Below, piece after piece: positions 8,403 through 17,729 of a stretch of 64,000 nucleotides of DNA. Below the pieces are notes generated by a model, which saw only the letters and a program-made list of their open reading frames with translations, made no database searches and was not told where the DNA came from. How positions within the stretch are numbered: the first letter of the stretch is position 1; each line of letters begins with the position of its first letter. The stretch lies in the NCBI RefSeq assembly GCF_036384435.1, contig NZ_DASVMI010000094.1:39801-103800 (forward strand). The letters are read 5' to 3'. Source of the stretch: GSA-30 sp036384435. GTDB taxonomy: Bacteria > Pseudomonadota > Gammaproteobacteria > Xanthomonadales > Rhodanobacteraceae. A program made the translations under genes and the position numbers.

Positions 8403-8685
8403 CAACACAGGAGATGGGCGGTGGGGGCGTAGCGTTGCCGGATGAGGCAGCGTGTGGTTCGCGCCGACACAAGCACGCTGCGGTGTGGCGCAAGCAAGCG
8501 GACTTGCGCCCCCCGCAACCCATCTCCCGCCCTAAAAACCTGCGAAAGCATGGCAGCCTGGCGATGCGCGCCCATGTGTCGCATCGCTAAATAGCCTTCC
8601 ATACGCCCGCGTCCTCCCATTGCATTCGGGTTGTCGCAGCGCAACACTGGCCGGATACCTTTTCCCCCAACCCACTCGAGAACTC
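8403..8685. other. Intergenic region, 283 bp, no gene seen
   Basis: No coding signal was found between the fumarase and AK-LysA genes. GGAGATGGG (8411-8419) recurs as its reverse complement CCCATCTCC (8519-8527), so the span could fold into a long-range stem. The AK-LysA promoter must lie here, but no clear -35/-10 pair was found. Confidence 0.4.
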
Positions 8686-11292
8686 GTGAACTCGCAAACC
8701 CTCGCGCCGCTTTCCGCGGACGCCCCCTGGATCGTGATGAAGTTCGGCGGCACCAGTGTCGCCACGCTCCCACGCTGGCAGAACATCCTGGAACTGGTAA
8801 GCAGCCGTCGCGCCGAGGGCGCGCGCGTGCTGATTGTCGTTTCGGCACTCTCCGGCATCACGGACGCACTCAAACAGATGTGCGCCGAGGGTGACAAGGG
8901 AAAACGCAGCGAGGCAGCCAAGACGATCGCGGCGCGCCACCACCAATTGCTCGAGCACATGCAGTTGTCCGCGCCAGATACTTTGGAGGCACGGCTGCGT
9001 GAACTGGCACGACTGGCCGAGGAGGGCCCGAGCAAGATGGGCGAGCTGGCCTGGGCGGCATTGGTGCAGGCTCATGGCGAGCTGATGTCCAGCGCGCTCG
9101 GTTCGGCGTTTCTCACGCATGGCGGCCTTACCACCGAATGGGTGGATGCGCGCGAATGCCTGGCTGCGGTGGCGCTACCCAACCAGAACGAACGCACCAA
9201 GCTGCTTTCGGCCATGGTTGAAGCGCGGCCGGACGCGGCAATCGCCGCGCGGCTGGCGATGCGCGGCGAAGTATTCATCACTCAAGGTTTCATCGCACGC
9301 GAAGCGCAAGGGCGCACTGTGCTGTTGGGACGTGGCGGTTCGGATACCTCCGCGTCGTACTTCGGCGCCCTGCTGCGCGCGCAGCGTGTGGAGATATGGA
9401 CCGACGTGGCTGGCATGTTCACCGCCAATCCACGCCAGGTTCCCGGTGCACGCCTGTTGCAGCGACTCGATTACGAGGAGGCCCAGGAAATTGCCTCCAC
9501 CGGCGCCAAGGTACTGCACCCGCGCTGCCTGTCTCCGTTGCGCGAGCCGCGCGTGCCGCTGCTGGTCAAGGACACTAATCGCCCCGAGCTCAGCGGCACG
9601 CATATCGGCCCGGAGCTGCGCGAGGAAGCGCCCAGCATCAAGGCGATCAGCACGCGAAAGGGCATCACGCTGGTATCGATGGAATCGGTCGGCATGTGGC
9701 AGCAAGTCGGCTTTCTTGCCGACGTGTTCGATCAATTCAAGCACCATGGCCTGTCGGTCGACCTGATCGGCTCGGCCGAAACCAATGTCACCGTGTCGCT
9801 GGACCCCACCGAAAATCTGCTCGATTCGGATGTCCTGGCCGCGCTCGCTGCCGATCTGGCCAAGGTGTGCCGGGTCAAGGTCATTGCACCGTGCGCCGCC
9901 GTGACCATGGTCGGGCGTGGCATGCGCTCGATGCTGCATCGCCTGCATACGGTCATGGCAGAGTTTGGCCAACACCGTGTGCATATGATTTCGCAATCGT
10001 CGAACAACCTGAATTTCACCTTCGTCGTCGACGAGAACGTGGTCGACGGACTGCTGCCGCAATTGCACGAGCAACTGGTGCGTACCGGTGCCATGCGCAC
10101 CGATGATGCGACCTTGTTCGGACCCAGTTGGGAGCGCCTGTACGGCGTGACCGAGACCGGCCACGCACCGGCCTGGTGGCTGGACAAACGCGCGCAGTTG
10201 GTCAAGCTCGCTGAGGAACGCAGTCCTCGCTATGTCTACGACCTGGCCACCGTCCGCGAACGTGCCCGGGCACTCAAGGCTTCGTTGCCGGTCGACCGGA
10301 TCCTGTTTGCGATCAAGGCCAATTCGCACCCCGCCATCCTCAAGGCTCTGGCCGAGGAAGGTCTCGGCATGGAATGCGTTTCGCCTGGCGAGCTCGATCT
10401 CGTCGCTGCAACCGTGCCGGCCGATACGCCGCGCCTGTTTACGCCCAATTTCGCACCGCGTGCCGACTACCGCGCCGCGCTGGAAGCTGGTGTGCTGGTG
10501 ACCATCGACGCATTGCATCCGATGGAACACTGGGTCGAGACCTTCGAAGGGCGTGATATCAGCGTGCGCGTGGACCTGGGGCGTGGCCTGGGCCATCACG
10601 ACAAGGTGCGCACGGGCGGCAGCACCAGCAAGTTCGGTGTGCCGCTGGACCAGCTCGATGCATTCGTGCACCTGGCCGCGGCCCGCCACGCGCGTATCGT
10701 GGGCCTGCATGCGCACCTGGGGTCGGGTGTACTCGATCCCTCGCATTGGGCCGAGGTGTTCTCGCAATTGGCGACCATTGCCGAGCGCATCCCGACGGTG
10801 GAATTCCTCAACCTGGGCGGCGGCCTGGGCGTGCCTTCGCACCCGGGCGAGCGGCCGCTCGACCTGGAGGCGGTCGGGGCGGCCCTGGCCGAGGTCAGGC
10901 GCGTCTATCCGCAATACAAACTATGGATGGAGCCAGGCCGCTTCCTGGTGGCCGAAGCGGGCGTGCTGCTGGCTCGAGTCACCCAGCTCAAAGGCAAGGG
11001 CGCCTGGCGCTATCTGGGCGTGGATGCGGGCATGCACAATTTGATTCGTCCGGCGCTTTACGATGCCTGGCACGAGATCGCCAATCTCACGCGCTTCCAC
11101 GAGCCGGCCACGGCGATGTATCAAGTGGTCGGACCGATCTGCGAATCGGGCGACGTGCTGGGCAACGATCGCCGCCTGCCGGAAAGTCGCGAGGACGATG
11201 TGATCCTGATCGCCACTGCGGGCGCTTACGGTCAGGTGATGTCTTCGCCGTACAATCTGCGTGGTCCGGCCGAAGAGATCGTGCTCGACTGA
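8686..11292 (+). CDS. lysA: Bifunctional aspartate kinase / diaminopimelate decarboxylase
   Basis: An 868-residue fusion of the first and last enzymes of lysine synthesis: aspartate phosphorylation and decarboxylation of meso-DAP. The N-terminal half is an aspartokinase (VMKFGGTSVATL near residue 13, GRGGSDTSASYFGALL, then ACT-type regulatory modules). The C-terminal half (from about residue 500) is a PLP-dependent decarboxylase with FAIKANSHP (PLP lysine), HLGSGV, EFLNLGGGLGVP and CESGDVLG. This fusion is known from Xanthomonadales. GTG 8686 was chosen because it gives the family length; an in-frame ATG at 8620 would add 22 residues without family character. The ACT region suggests feedback control by lysine. 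A terminator follows the stop. Confidence 0.93.
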   Translation: MNSQTLAPLSADAPWIVMKFGGTSVATLPRWQNILELVSSRRAEGARVLIVVSALSGITDALKQMCAEGDKGKRSEAAKTIAARHHQLLEHMQLSAPDTLEARLRELARLAEEGPSKMGELAWAALVQAHGELMSSALGSAFLTHGGLTTEWVDARECLAAVALPNQNERTKLLSAMVEARPDAAIAARLAMRGEVFITQGFIAREAQGRTVLLGRGGSDTSASYFGALLRAQRVEIWTDVAGMFTANPRQVPGARLLQRLDYEEAQEIASTGAKVLHPRCLSPLREPRVPLLVKDTNRPELSGTHIGPELREEAPSIKAISTRKGITLVSMESVGMWQQVGFLADVFDQFKHHGLSVDLIGSAETNVTVSLDPTENLLDSDVLAALAADLAKVCRVKVIAPCAAVTMVGRGMRSMLHRLHTVMAEFGQHRVHMISQSSNNLNFTFVVDENVVDGLLPQLHEQLVRTGAMRTDDATLFGPSWERLYGVTETGHAPAWWLDKRAQLVKLAEERSPRYVYDLATVRERARALKASLPVDRILFAIKANSHPAILKALAEEGLGMECVSPGELDLVAATVPADTPRLFTPNFAPRADYRAALEAGVLVTIDALHPMEHWVETFEGRDISVRVDLGRGLGHHDKVRTGGSTSKFGVPLDQLDAFVHLAAARHARIVGLHAHLGSGVLDPSHWAEVFSQLATIAERIPTVEFLNLGGGLGVPSHPGERPLDLEAVGAALAEVRRVYPQYKLWMEPGRFLVAEAGVLLARVTQLKGKGAWRYLGVDAGMHNLIRPALYDAWHEIANLTRFHEPATAMYQVVGPICESGDVLGNDRRLPESREDDVILIATAGAYGQVMSSPYNLRGPAEEIVLD

Positions 11293-11297
11293 ACGAA

Positions 11298-11340
11298 CAT
11301 GCCCGTGTCCGAAAGGCGCGGGCATGGCGGTGTTTTTTTT
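11298..11340 (+). terminator. Rho-independent terminator after AK-LysA
   Basis: An 8-bp stem CATGCCCG / CGGGCATG (11298-11305 with 11319-11326) is followed by a run of eight T at 11333-11340, only 10 nt before the GTG start of murL. It would separate murL from lysA transcription at least in part. Confidence 0.85.
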
Positions 11341-11350
11341 GGAGAATCCG

Positions 11351-12694
11351 GTGACTGATGCAATCCAGCCTCGCCTGACGCAGGTTTTTCGTTTCGTGCG
11401 CTGCAGCTATGCCGATGGCGTAGCCGAGCTGGTCTATGCCTTCGATCATGGCGAGGAACTGATCGAACGCGTACGTTTTCCGCAAGCGCCTTCCGTGCCG
11501 GATACGCATCGGCAGGCCTTCGATATGGCGCTCAAGGCATTGCATCTGTTTGCAGGCGTCAGCTACTACAAGGCTGGCGTGCCGCCGCATATCGAGTTGG
11601 CCGACGGCCCGCTCGATGACGCCACCGCCGATATGCTCGATGCCTTGTATCTGCACGGGCTGGCCGAATTTGCTTATCGCAACGGCCTGGACCTGCGCGG
11701 ACGCATCGCGTTTCCACGTGGTGGCCAGTCTTGCGCGCCTGCCGTGGCGCTGGGGCTACCCGCGCGCACGCTGGTGCCGATCGGTGGCGGCAAGGATTCC
11801 CTGGTCGCGGTGGAGGCGATCAAGCAGGCCGGTGGCGAAGCAACCGCCACCTGGGTGGGTCATTCCACCTTGATCGCAGCCTGTGCCGAACGCACTGGCC
11901 TGCCGACGCTCAATATCCAGCGCGAGCTGGCGCCGGGCCTGTTCGAGCTCAATCGCCTTGGCGCTTGGAATGGGCATATTCCGGTGACGGCCATCAATTC
12001 GGCCATCCTGGCGCTGGCCGCCATTCTCTATGGCCACGACAGCATCGCCTTCGCCAATGAGCGCTCGGCTTCGGCGGCCACGCTGGAGTACGAAGGCCAG
12101 CAGGTCAACCACCAGTGGAGCAAGAGCTTTGCCTTCGAGCGCTTGTTCGCTGACTGGCTGCATTCGCACGTGGCCAGCGACCTGCATTATTTCTCGTTGT
12201 TGCGACCCTATTCGGAGCTGGCGGTCACGCGTGCGTTCTCGCGGCTCACACCTTATTTCGACGTGTTCTCCAGTTGCAACCGCAACTTCAAGATCCTCGG
12301 GCCCAAGCCGGCCGATCGCTGGTGCGGGCAGTGCCCTAAGTGCCACTTCGTCTTTCTTGCGCTGGCACCGTTCCTGCCCAAGCCGCGCCTGTTGTCGATT
12401 TTTGGTCGCAACCTGCTCGATGACGAAACGCAGGCAGCCGGTTTCGACGCGCTGCTGGAGTACCTCGATCACAAGCCATTCGAATGCGTGGGGGAGGGCG
12501 CCGAGGCGCGCGCTGCGATGTACGCGTTGAGCCAGCGACCGGAGTGGCAGGAAGACATGCTGATTGCACGTTTTCGCCAGGAGATCGAGCCTCAGCTCGA
12601 TGCGGCCGAGCTGGCCATTGAGCCCTGGCTGGAGGCTTCGCCCGAGCACGGTGTCCCCCAGCGCCTGCTCGGCGCGCTGGCCTCGCTCGGCTGA
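11351..12694 (+). CDS. murL: UDP-MurNAc-L-Ala-L-Glu epimerase
   Basis: MurL epimerises the terminal L-Glu of UDP-MurNAc-L-Ala-L-Glu to D-Glu, using ATP. Together with MurD2 it replaces the MurI/MurD route; the pair was established in Xanthomonas. The 447-residue protein carries a PP-loop-like motif VPIGGGKDSLVAVEAIKQAGG around residue 140, then NERSASAATLEYEGQQVNHQWSKSFAFE and a cysteine-rich WCGQCPKCHFVF stretch. GTG 11351 was chosen because GGAG lies 6 nt before it and upstream codons run through the lysA terminator; the frame itself is open further upstream. It is followed after 4 nt by murD2, so the two are almost certainly cotranscribed. Confidence 0.9.
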   Translation: MTDAIQPRLTQVFRFVRCSYADGVAELVYAFDHGEELIERVRFPQAPSVPDTHRQAFDMALKALHLFAGVSYYKAGVPPHIELADGPLDDATADMLDALYLHGLAEFAYRNGLDLRGRIAFPRGGQSCAPAVALGLPARTLVPIGGGKDSLVAVEAIKQAGGEATATWVGHSTLIAACAERTGLPTLNIQRELAPGLFELNRLGAWNGHIPVTAINSAILALAAILYGHDSIAFANERSASAATLEYEGQQVNHQWSKSFAFERLFADWLHSHVASDLHYFSLLRPYSELAVTRAFSRLTPYFDVFSSCNRNFKILGPKPADRWCGQCPKCHFVFLALAPFLPKPRLLSIFGRNLLDDETQAAGFDALLEYLDHKPFECVGEGAEARAAMYALSQRPEWQEDMLIARFRQEIEPQLDAAELAIEPWLEASPEHGVPQRLLGALASLG

Positions 12695-12698
12695 TCGC

Positions 12699-14057
12699 AT
12701 GCGTATCGCCGAGCTGGCCGACAAGCGGGTCGCGATCTGGGGTTTCGGGCGCGAAGGCCGCGCCGTGATCGCGGTGTTGCGCGAACGCCTGCCTGGGTTG
12801 GCCCTGACATTGTTTTGCACGACGGGTGAAGTCGCAGCGGCGAGGGCATTCGATGCGCACCTGGCGGTGCATGCCGATGAACCCGACGCACGGGTGCTGG
12901 CGGCATTCGACGTATTGGTGAAATCTCCTGGCATCTCGGCATACAAGCCCGCTTTGCTTGCCGCGCGCGAAGCCGGGCTCGTCATCACCTCGGGTACGGC
13001 GCTGTGGTTTGGCGAGCGGCCTGACGCGCATGTCGTTGCCGTGACGGGAACCAAGGGCAAGAGCACCACAACGGCACTCATCGCGCATCTGGCCCGTGCG
13101 TTGCGCGTGCGCACGGCCCTGGCGGGCAACATCGGCATGCAGATGCTCGAACTGCTCGATGGCGAGGCTGAGTTGTGGGCGGTCGAGCTCTCCAGTTTCC
13201 AGACCGGCGAAGCCGGTCCCGTACAGCTTGGCGTGATTACCAGCTTGTATGAAGAACATCTTGACTGGCACGGCTCGCGCGAACAATACGTGGCCGACAA
13301 GCTCAAGCTTGCCGACGTGTCCCGTTACGTGCTGGTCAATGCCCTGCAACCGGTGCTGCTCGACAAGACAGCGGCACATCCGCATCGCTTGTTGTTTGGC
13401 CACGCGCAAGGTTGGCATGTGAGTGATGGCTATATTCGTCGCGGCGACCAGCCGGTGTTCGCGGTAGCCGATCTTCCGGTGCCAGGCGAGCACAATGCCC
13501 TCAATGCGTGCGCTGCGCTGGCGGCGATCGAAGCGATCGGGGCAGATGCACACGCCGCGGCGCCGGCATTGGCAAGTTTTCACCCCCTGCCTCATCGGTT
13601 GCAGCCGCTGGGTGTGCACGGCGGTTGGCGTTGGATCAACGATTCCATCAGCACCACCCCGCAGGCAACCCTGGCTGCGTTGCAGAGCACAGGGCGCGTG
13701 AATGTCACCGTGATCGTCGGGGGCCACGACCGAGGCCTGGACTGGCACGATTTCATCACCAGCGTGGTAGCGCATCCATTGCACGCAATCGTGACTCAGG
13801 GAAGCAACGGGCCGCGCATTGCAAAGGCGTTGCGCGAAGCGCACTACCAGGGTCCGTTGATCGAAACGGACGGGCTTGCCCAGGCGGTCGAGGCTGCACG
13901 GCGCGTGACGCCCTCAGCGGGCACCATCGTACTATCGCCAGGGGCGCCAAGTTTCGATCAATATCGCGATTATGCCGAGCGTGGTCGCTGCTTTGCCGAC
14001 ATGGCCGGCTTCGACGGCAAGGCGATCATGGGGATCGAGGGTCTGGGTATTTCCTGA
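12699..14057 (+). CDS. murD2: UDP-N-acetylmuramoyl-L-alanine--L-glutamate ligase
   Basis: The 452-residue Mur ligase adds glutamate to UDP-MurNAc-L-Ala in the cytoplasm. It has an N-terminal Rossmann-like domain (VAIWGFGREGRAVIAVL), a P-loop (VTGTKGKSTTTALIAHL, about 108-124), the conserved NALNACAALAAIEAIG and the C-terminal ligase domain with HRLQPLGVHGGWRWINDSISTTPQATLAAL. Taken alone it could be called MurD; the neighbouring murL makes the L-Glu-specific MurD2 assignment much more likely, because MurL acts on the L-Glu product. ATG 12699 lies 4 nt after the murL stop; a longer frame inside murL is not used. Confidence 0.88.
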   Translation: MRIAELADKRVAIWGFGREGRAVIAVLRERLPGLALTLFCTTGEVAAARAFDAHLAVHADEPDARVLAAFDVLVKSPGISAYKPALLAAREAGLVITSGTALWFGERPDAHVVAVTGTKGKSTTTALIAHLARALRVRTALAGNIGMQMLELLDGEAELWAVELSSFQTGEAGPVQLGVITSLYEEHLDWHGSREQYVADKLKLADVSRYVLVNALQPVLLDKTAAHPHRLLFGHAQGWHVSDGYIRRGDQPVFAVADLPVPGEHNALNACAALAAIEAIGADAHAAAPALASFHPLPHRLQPLGVHGGWRWINDSISTTPQATLAALQSTGRVNVTVIVGGHDRGLDWHDFITSVVAHPLHAIVTQGSNGPRIAKALREAHYQGPLIETDGLAQAVEAARRVTPSAGTIVLSPGAPSFDQYRDYAERGRCFADMAGFDGKAIMGIEGLGIS

Positions 14058-14118
14058 GCATGGTGTCGCGCAGGCTTGCGCTAGACTCCGATCATCGGGA
14101 GATACCACGGAGATGGGT

Positions 14119-14817
14119 ATGATCGATTATCCGGACCTGCTGCTGCGGTTGATCGTGGCGGCGATATTGAGTGGCGTGATCGGTGCCAACCGCGGTCGCC
14201 TGGAATGGTCGGCCGGCCTGCGGACGCACATGCTGGTGGGTGTCGGTTCCGCGCTGGCGATCATTGTCTCGGCGTACGGTTTTCGCCACGCGTTGACGTT
14301 CGACCATGCGGTGCTCGACCCCTCGCGTATCGCCGCGCAGGTGATCAGCGGCATCGGTTTCCTGGGTGCAGGCACCATCCTGTTTTCACAGCGCGACCAG
14401 GTGGTCAGGGGCCTGACCACCGCGGCAGGCTTGTGGGCCGTGGCGACGGTAGGCCTGGCAGCTGGCGCCGGGCTGTATGCGGCAGCGGTCACCGCCACGC
14501 TGCTGCTGTGGATCATCCTGGCGATGCTCAAGCCGATCGAGCGTCGGTTCGTGCGGCCCAGGCCGCAGCATTTCGCCATTTCCATGGAATTGAGCACGGC
14601 GTCGTCGCTGTCGGTAGTGGAGCGCGTGCTGGAAGATTTTCATGCGCCAGTGCGACAGATACGCTTGCGACGCCATCAGGATGGACACGACGTGGTGGAA
14701 ATTCGTTTCATGGGAGCCATCGATATGGCGCGCATGGCCGAAATCGCCGACGCATGCCGCAAGATCGACGGCGCCCAGGCCGTCAACGTTTCACAACCGG
14801 TGGTACAGCGCGGCTGA
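14119..14817 (+). CDS. MgtC/SapB family membrane protein
   Basis: The 232-residue protein has four or five N-terminal membrane helices and a soluble C-terminal domain of about 80 residues with an ACT-like look. The membrane part carries the family signature: LLRLIVAAILSGVIGANR, GLRTHMLVGVGSAL, GIGFLGAGTIL and VRGLTTAAGLWAVATVGLAAGAG. MgtC proteins are inner-membrane factors tied to growth in low magnesium and inhibition of ATP synthase in some pathogens, but many homologues have no assigned role. The start at 14119 has GGAG 6 nt upstream; the ATG at 14113 leaves no spacing. It is 61 nt after murD2. Confidence 0.85.
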   Translation: MIDYPDLLLRLIVAAILSGVIGANRGRLEWSAGLRTHMLVGVGSALAIIVSAYGFRHALTFDHAVLDPSRIAAQVISGIGFLGAGTILFSQRDQVVRGLTTAAGLWAVATVGLAAGAGLYAAAVTATLLLWIILAMLKPIERRFVRPRPQHFAISMELSTASSLSVVERVLEDFHAPVRQIRLRRHQDGHDVVEIRFMGAIDMARMAEIADACRKIDGAQAVNVSQPVVQRG

Positions 14818-14839
14818 GTCAGTTCGGAGGGGTGGGGTC

Positions 14840-15601
14840 ATGGCACCAGCGATGCGTACGCATATTTCCAGCTATATGCCGGGGCAGCAGCTCAAGCCCC
14901 ACGTGCATGGCGAGGCCTGGTTGTGCCTGGTGCTCGATGGTCACTATCGCGAGCAGATCCGCTCGCGTCGCGACGAGCACGGTGCGGGCGACCTGCTGTT
15001 CTGTCCCGCGCATGAGATGCATAGTCAGGTCATCGGTGCCACAGGTGCGCACAAGCTGCTGTTTTCACCACCTCAGGCATCGCTTGACTACCTTTTCGAA
15101 CAGGGTGTGCGCTTGCACGAGGCACCTTATTTGCCAGCCAGCCCGGAACTGGTAAGCGCAGGCCAACGGATGCGGCGCGAGTTATGCGTCGGTGATCGAT
15201 TCGCCTCGCTCGCGCTGGAGGGCATGGCGATGGAGTTGTTGGTCGCCCTGGCCAGGTGCGGTGGCCGTGACGAACCACAGCCACCGTTGTGGCTGCGGCG
15301 CCTGCGCGAAAACCTGGACGATGAACCGGGCATGGCATGGACGTTCGACATGCTGGCGCACGACGCTGCGCGGCATCCGGTGCACGTCGCGCGAAGTTTT
15401 CGCCAGTGGTATGGCTGCACCGTGGGCGAATATCTGCGAAGGGCGCGGGTGGAGCAGGCGGCCAGGCTGTTGCGTCAAGGCAATCTGCCTTTGCTTGAGA
15501 TTGCCCTGCATTGTGGATTCGCCGGGGCTGCACCCTTCGCGCGTACCTTCAAGGCGGTCTTTGGTGTATCGCCCTCTACGTATCGGCGGGCTTCGCGCTA
15601 G
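14840..15601 (+). CDS. AraC-family transcriptional regulator with N-terminal cupin
   Basis: A 253-residue regulator. The N-terminal part (about 1-90) looks like a cupin sensor domain (HISSYMPGQQLKPHVHGEAWLCLVLDGHY). The C-terminal 100 residues form the two helix-turn-helix motifs of the AraC/XylS family (HDAARHPVHVARSFRQWYG; VEQAARLLRQGNLPLLEIALHCGF; PFARTFKAVFGVSPSTYR). ATG 14840 is preceded by GGAGG at a 9-nt spacing; the longer frame overlaps mgtC and is rejected. It lies 22 nt after the mgtC-like gene and just before an exported M3 peptidase gene, either of which could be a target. Ligand unknown. Confidence 0.88.
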   Translation: MAPAMRTHISSYMPGQQLKPHVHGEAWLCLVLDGHYREQIRSRRDEHGAGDLLFCPAHEMHSQVIGATGAHKLLFSPPQASLDYLFEQGVRLHEAPYLPASPELVSAGQRMRRELCVGDRFASLALEGMAMELLVALARCGGRDEPQPPLWLRRLRENLDDEPGMAWTFDMLAHDAARHPVHVARSFRQWYGCTVGEYLRRARVEQAARLLRQGNLPLLEIALHCGFAGAAPFARTFKAVFGVSPSTYRRASR

Positions 15602-15685
15602 CCAGCGTCAACTGCGCTAACCAGCGGCAAGCCGAAGCAGCCGCGGTTGGCTACGCTGTGCACGCAGACAACACGGAGGGGCATC

Positions 15686-17539
15686 ATGAAGAAGATCCTG
15701 GGCTGGGCCGCGACGGTCCTGGCCATGGCCGTTGCGCCCATGGTGCATGGGCAGGCAAGGGCGCAAAGCTATGCCATCGACGAACGCGCCTATTTTAAAT
15801 CGCCCGATAGCGAGACGGCTCAGCGCGCCATATTAAAGGCTGCGATCGACAAGCTATCGGCGCCCGGCACGGGAGATGCCGCCGGTCTGCTAGCCTACCT
15901 GCGGCAGGTCGAGGATCTGCTCGCCATGGCGCAGCGGCATGCCGCTTACATGCACCTGCTTTCTGCGCGCGATATCGACGATCACGCGCCCGTTGATGCG
16001 GGCAACCAGATCGCCGACGATGAAAGCCGACTAGTCACCGAGGTGCGCACGACATTACGTCGCTGGGGCGCAGCGGGTTTCGAAAGCGCGCTGGCGAGGG
16101 AGCCCGCACTGGCGCGCTATCGCTATCTGTTCTGGCGCGCGGAGCGTGGCTTACCGCATGAATTGCCGCCAGACCAGCAGTCGGTACTGGACCAGATCGC
16201 CGATCCGGCATCGGATGCGCTGTGGAATGCCTATCAGCAAACCCAGCGTGGCATTGACTACGGCACGGTGCACACGAGCCACGGCGACCTGGATATCGAG
16301 AAAGATGCCAAGCTGCTTGCGCGCGACCCCGATCGCAGCGTACGCCAGCAGGCCTGGGAGCGCCGCTGGGATGCCTACGAGACGCGCTCGGGCACCTTTG
16401 CCAGCCTGCTATTGGGTGTGGTGCGTCTGGGAGACAGGGAGGCGCACCTGCAACATTTCGATGATGCGCCATCGGCTGCTTATTTCGGCCGCCAATTCGA
16501 TCGCCACGACGTCGATGCCATGCTTGCCGCTGCGTCCAGTCATGCTGACCTGCTGCGCCGTTACCAGCAATGGCGCGCCGATCATGTGGCTGCCGTGACG
16601 GGCCTGAAAGATATCCAGCCCTGGGACATGGGCATGAACGAACAGGGCTATACGCCACCCGCTTTAAGCTACACCCAGATGCGTAAGCTGGCACACGAAG
16701 CCCTGACACCGTTGGGCAAGGATTACATCAGGCATTTTGATGCCTTGCTTGATCCATCGAACCGGCGCATCGATCTTTCGCCGGAACTGGGCAAGCGCGA
16801 GAACGACTCGTTCTCCATTTCAGGTCCCGGCGTGCCGGCAGGTCTGTTCGTCAGTCGTTATACCGGTGATCTTTCCGGTGCCAGCGTGATCATTCATGAG
16901 GGCGGCCACGCCATGCATGCCCAGCTCATGGATGAGCATGGCGTCTCACCGTTCTACCGTAGCGGCACGAGCTGGATGAAAGAAGCCGTGGCCATCCTCA
17001 ACGAATTCCTGCTGCGTGATTATCTGTACAAGCACGCCCGCGATCCGCGCGAGCGTGCCTACTACCTGCGTTCGTTGCTCGATGACATGACGCTTGAGAT
17101 ATTCACTTCCGCCGAAGAGGGTGAGCTGGAGCAATCCATTTACGACGGCGTAGTGGCCGGCAAGTTGCGCAACGCCACCGATTTGGACGCGCTGACCCTG
17201 AAGATCACCAGCCGTTATGAAATCTGGCCAGCCCGGCAACCGCGCCTTGCTCACGTTTGGATGACCAAGCGATTGATGTATGAAGACCCGCTCTACCTGG
17301 TCAATTACCTGTACGCCGGTTTGCTGGCCACCCGGATGTACGCCATGGCCGAAAACAATCCGAAGGATTTCCAGCAGCGTTACACCCGCTTCCTGCAAGA
17401 CGGTTTCAACGATCGCCCCGAAGTTCTGCTCAAACGCTTCTTCGGCAAGGATGTGAGGCCTGACGAACTGGTCGGCGACGACATGATGTTGATCGAGCGG
17501 AAGCTGGATGAGCTGAAGGGGATGGATGTAGCGCGGTGA
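15686..17539 (+). CDS. Exported M3-family metallopeptidase (oligoendopeptidase-like)
   Basis: A 617-residue precursor with a Sec signal (MKKILGWAATVLAMAVAPMVHG, then QARAQ), so probably periplasmic. The catalytic zinc site is IIHEGGHAMHAQ (HExxH at about residue 402), with the third ligand likely Glu in the following LNEFLLRDYLY region. The frame FSISGPGVPAGLFVSRYTGD before it and the helical N-terminal half fit M3 oligopeptidases such as PepF. Peptide scavenging or degradation is the likely job. GGAGG stands 7 nt before ATG 15686. The stop codon overlaps the first base of a hairpin repeat shared with the convergent M13 peptidase gene. Confidence 0.85.
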   Translation: MKKILGWAATVLAMAVAPMVHGQARAQSYAIDERAYFKSPDSETAQRAILKAAIDKLSAPGTGDAAGLLAYLRQVEDLLAMAQRHAAYMHLLSARDIDDHAPVDAGNQIADDESRLVTEVRTTLRRWGAAGFESALAREPALARYRYLFWRAERGLPHELPPDQQSVLDQIADPASDALWNAYQQTQRGIDYGTVHTSHGDLDIEKDAKLLARDPDRSVRQQAWERRWDAYETRSGTFASLLLGVVRLGDREAHLQHFDDAPSAAYFGRQFDRHDVDAMLAAASSHADLLRRYQQWRADHVAAVTGLKDIQPWDMGMNEQGYTPPALSYTQMRKLAHEALTPLGKDYIRHFDALLDPSNRRIDLSPELGKRENDSFSISGPGVPAGLFVSRYTGDLSGASVIIHEGGHAMHAQLMDEHGVSPFYRSGTSWMKEAVAILNEFLLRDYLYKHARDPRERAYYLRSLLDDMTLEIFTSAEEGELEQSIYDGVVAGKLRNATDLDALTLKITSRYEIWPARQPRLAHVWMTKRLMYEDPLYLVNYLYAGLLATRMYAMAENNPKDFQQRYTRFLQDGFNDRPEVLLKRFFGKDVRPDELVGDDMMLIERKLDELKGMDVAR

Positions 17540-17704
17540 GGCCGGCTGCATGGCAGCCTGTGAGGCCGCTCGCTGCGCGAGCTGTGAAGAGGAAGCCAGA
17601 AAGCGACCAGCTTGTTGCTCTTACCTCTTCACAGCGCCGCAGGCGCGGCCTCACAGGCTGCGCAGCAGCCGGCCTTACGGCTCGCCCAAGGCGAGCGGCC
17701 TCAC
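17536..17704. repeat. Dispersed hairpin repeat, family 1, copy B
   Basis: Two arrays of hairpin units face each other, 17536-17588 and 17628-17704. Stems seen are GGCTGC/GCAGCC, GCTCGC/GCGAGC, a GCGCCGCAGGCGCGGC-type unit and, in the right array, three consecutive units. Constant flanks are GTGAGGCC and TGTGA. The first unit includes the TGA stop of the M3 peptidase gene, and the element ends 25 nt from the stop of the convergent M13 gene. The spacer between the arrays is unrelated to that of copy A. Confidence 0.8.
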
Positions 17705-17729
17705 CGGCTACTAAGAACCCAGCAAACAA

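Noticed and set aside
8498..8511. 14-nt match (GCGGACTTGCGCCC) to 62512-62525
   Set aside because: Both lie in gene-free DNA after a gene, but the flanks differ; too short to call a repeat family without a genome search.
9175..10914. 579-residue minus-strand frame
   Set aside because: Shadow of AK-LysA; rich in His, Arg and Gln with no conserved motif.
11756..13306. Long minus-strand frames opposite murL and murD2 (also 12336-13844)
   Set aside because: They lie entirely across two well-supported genes and show no domain character.
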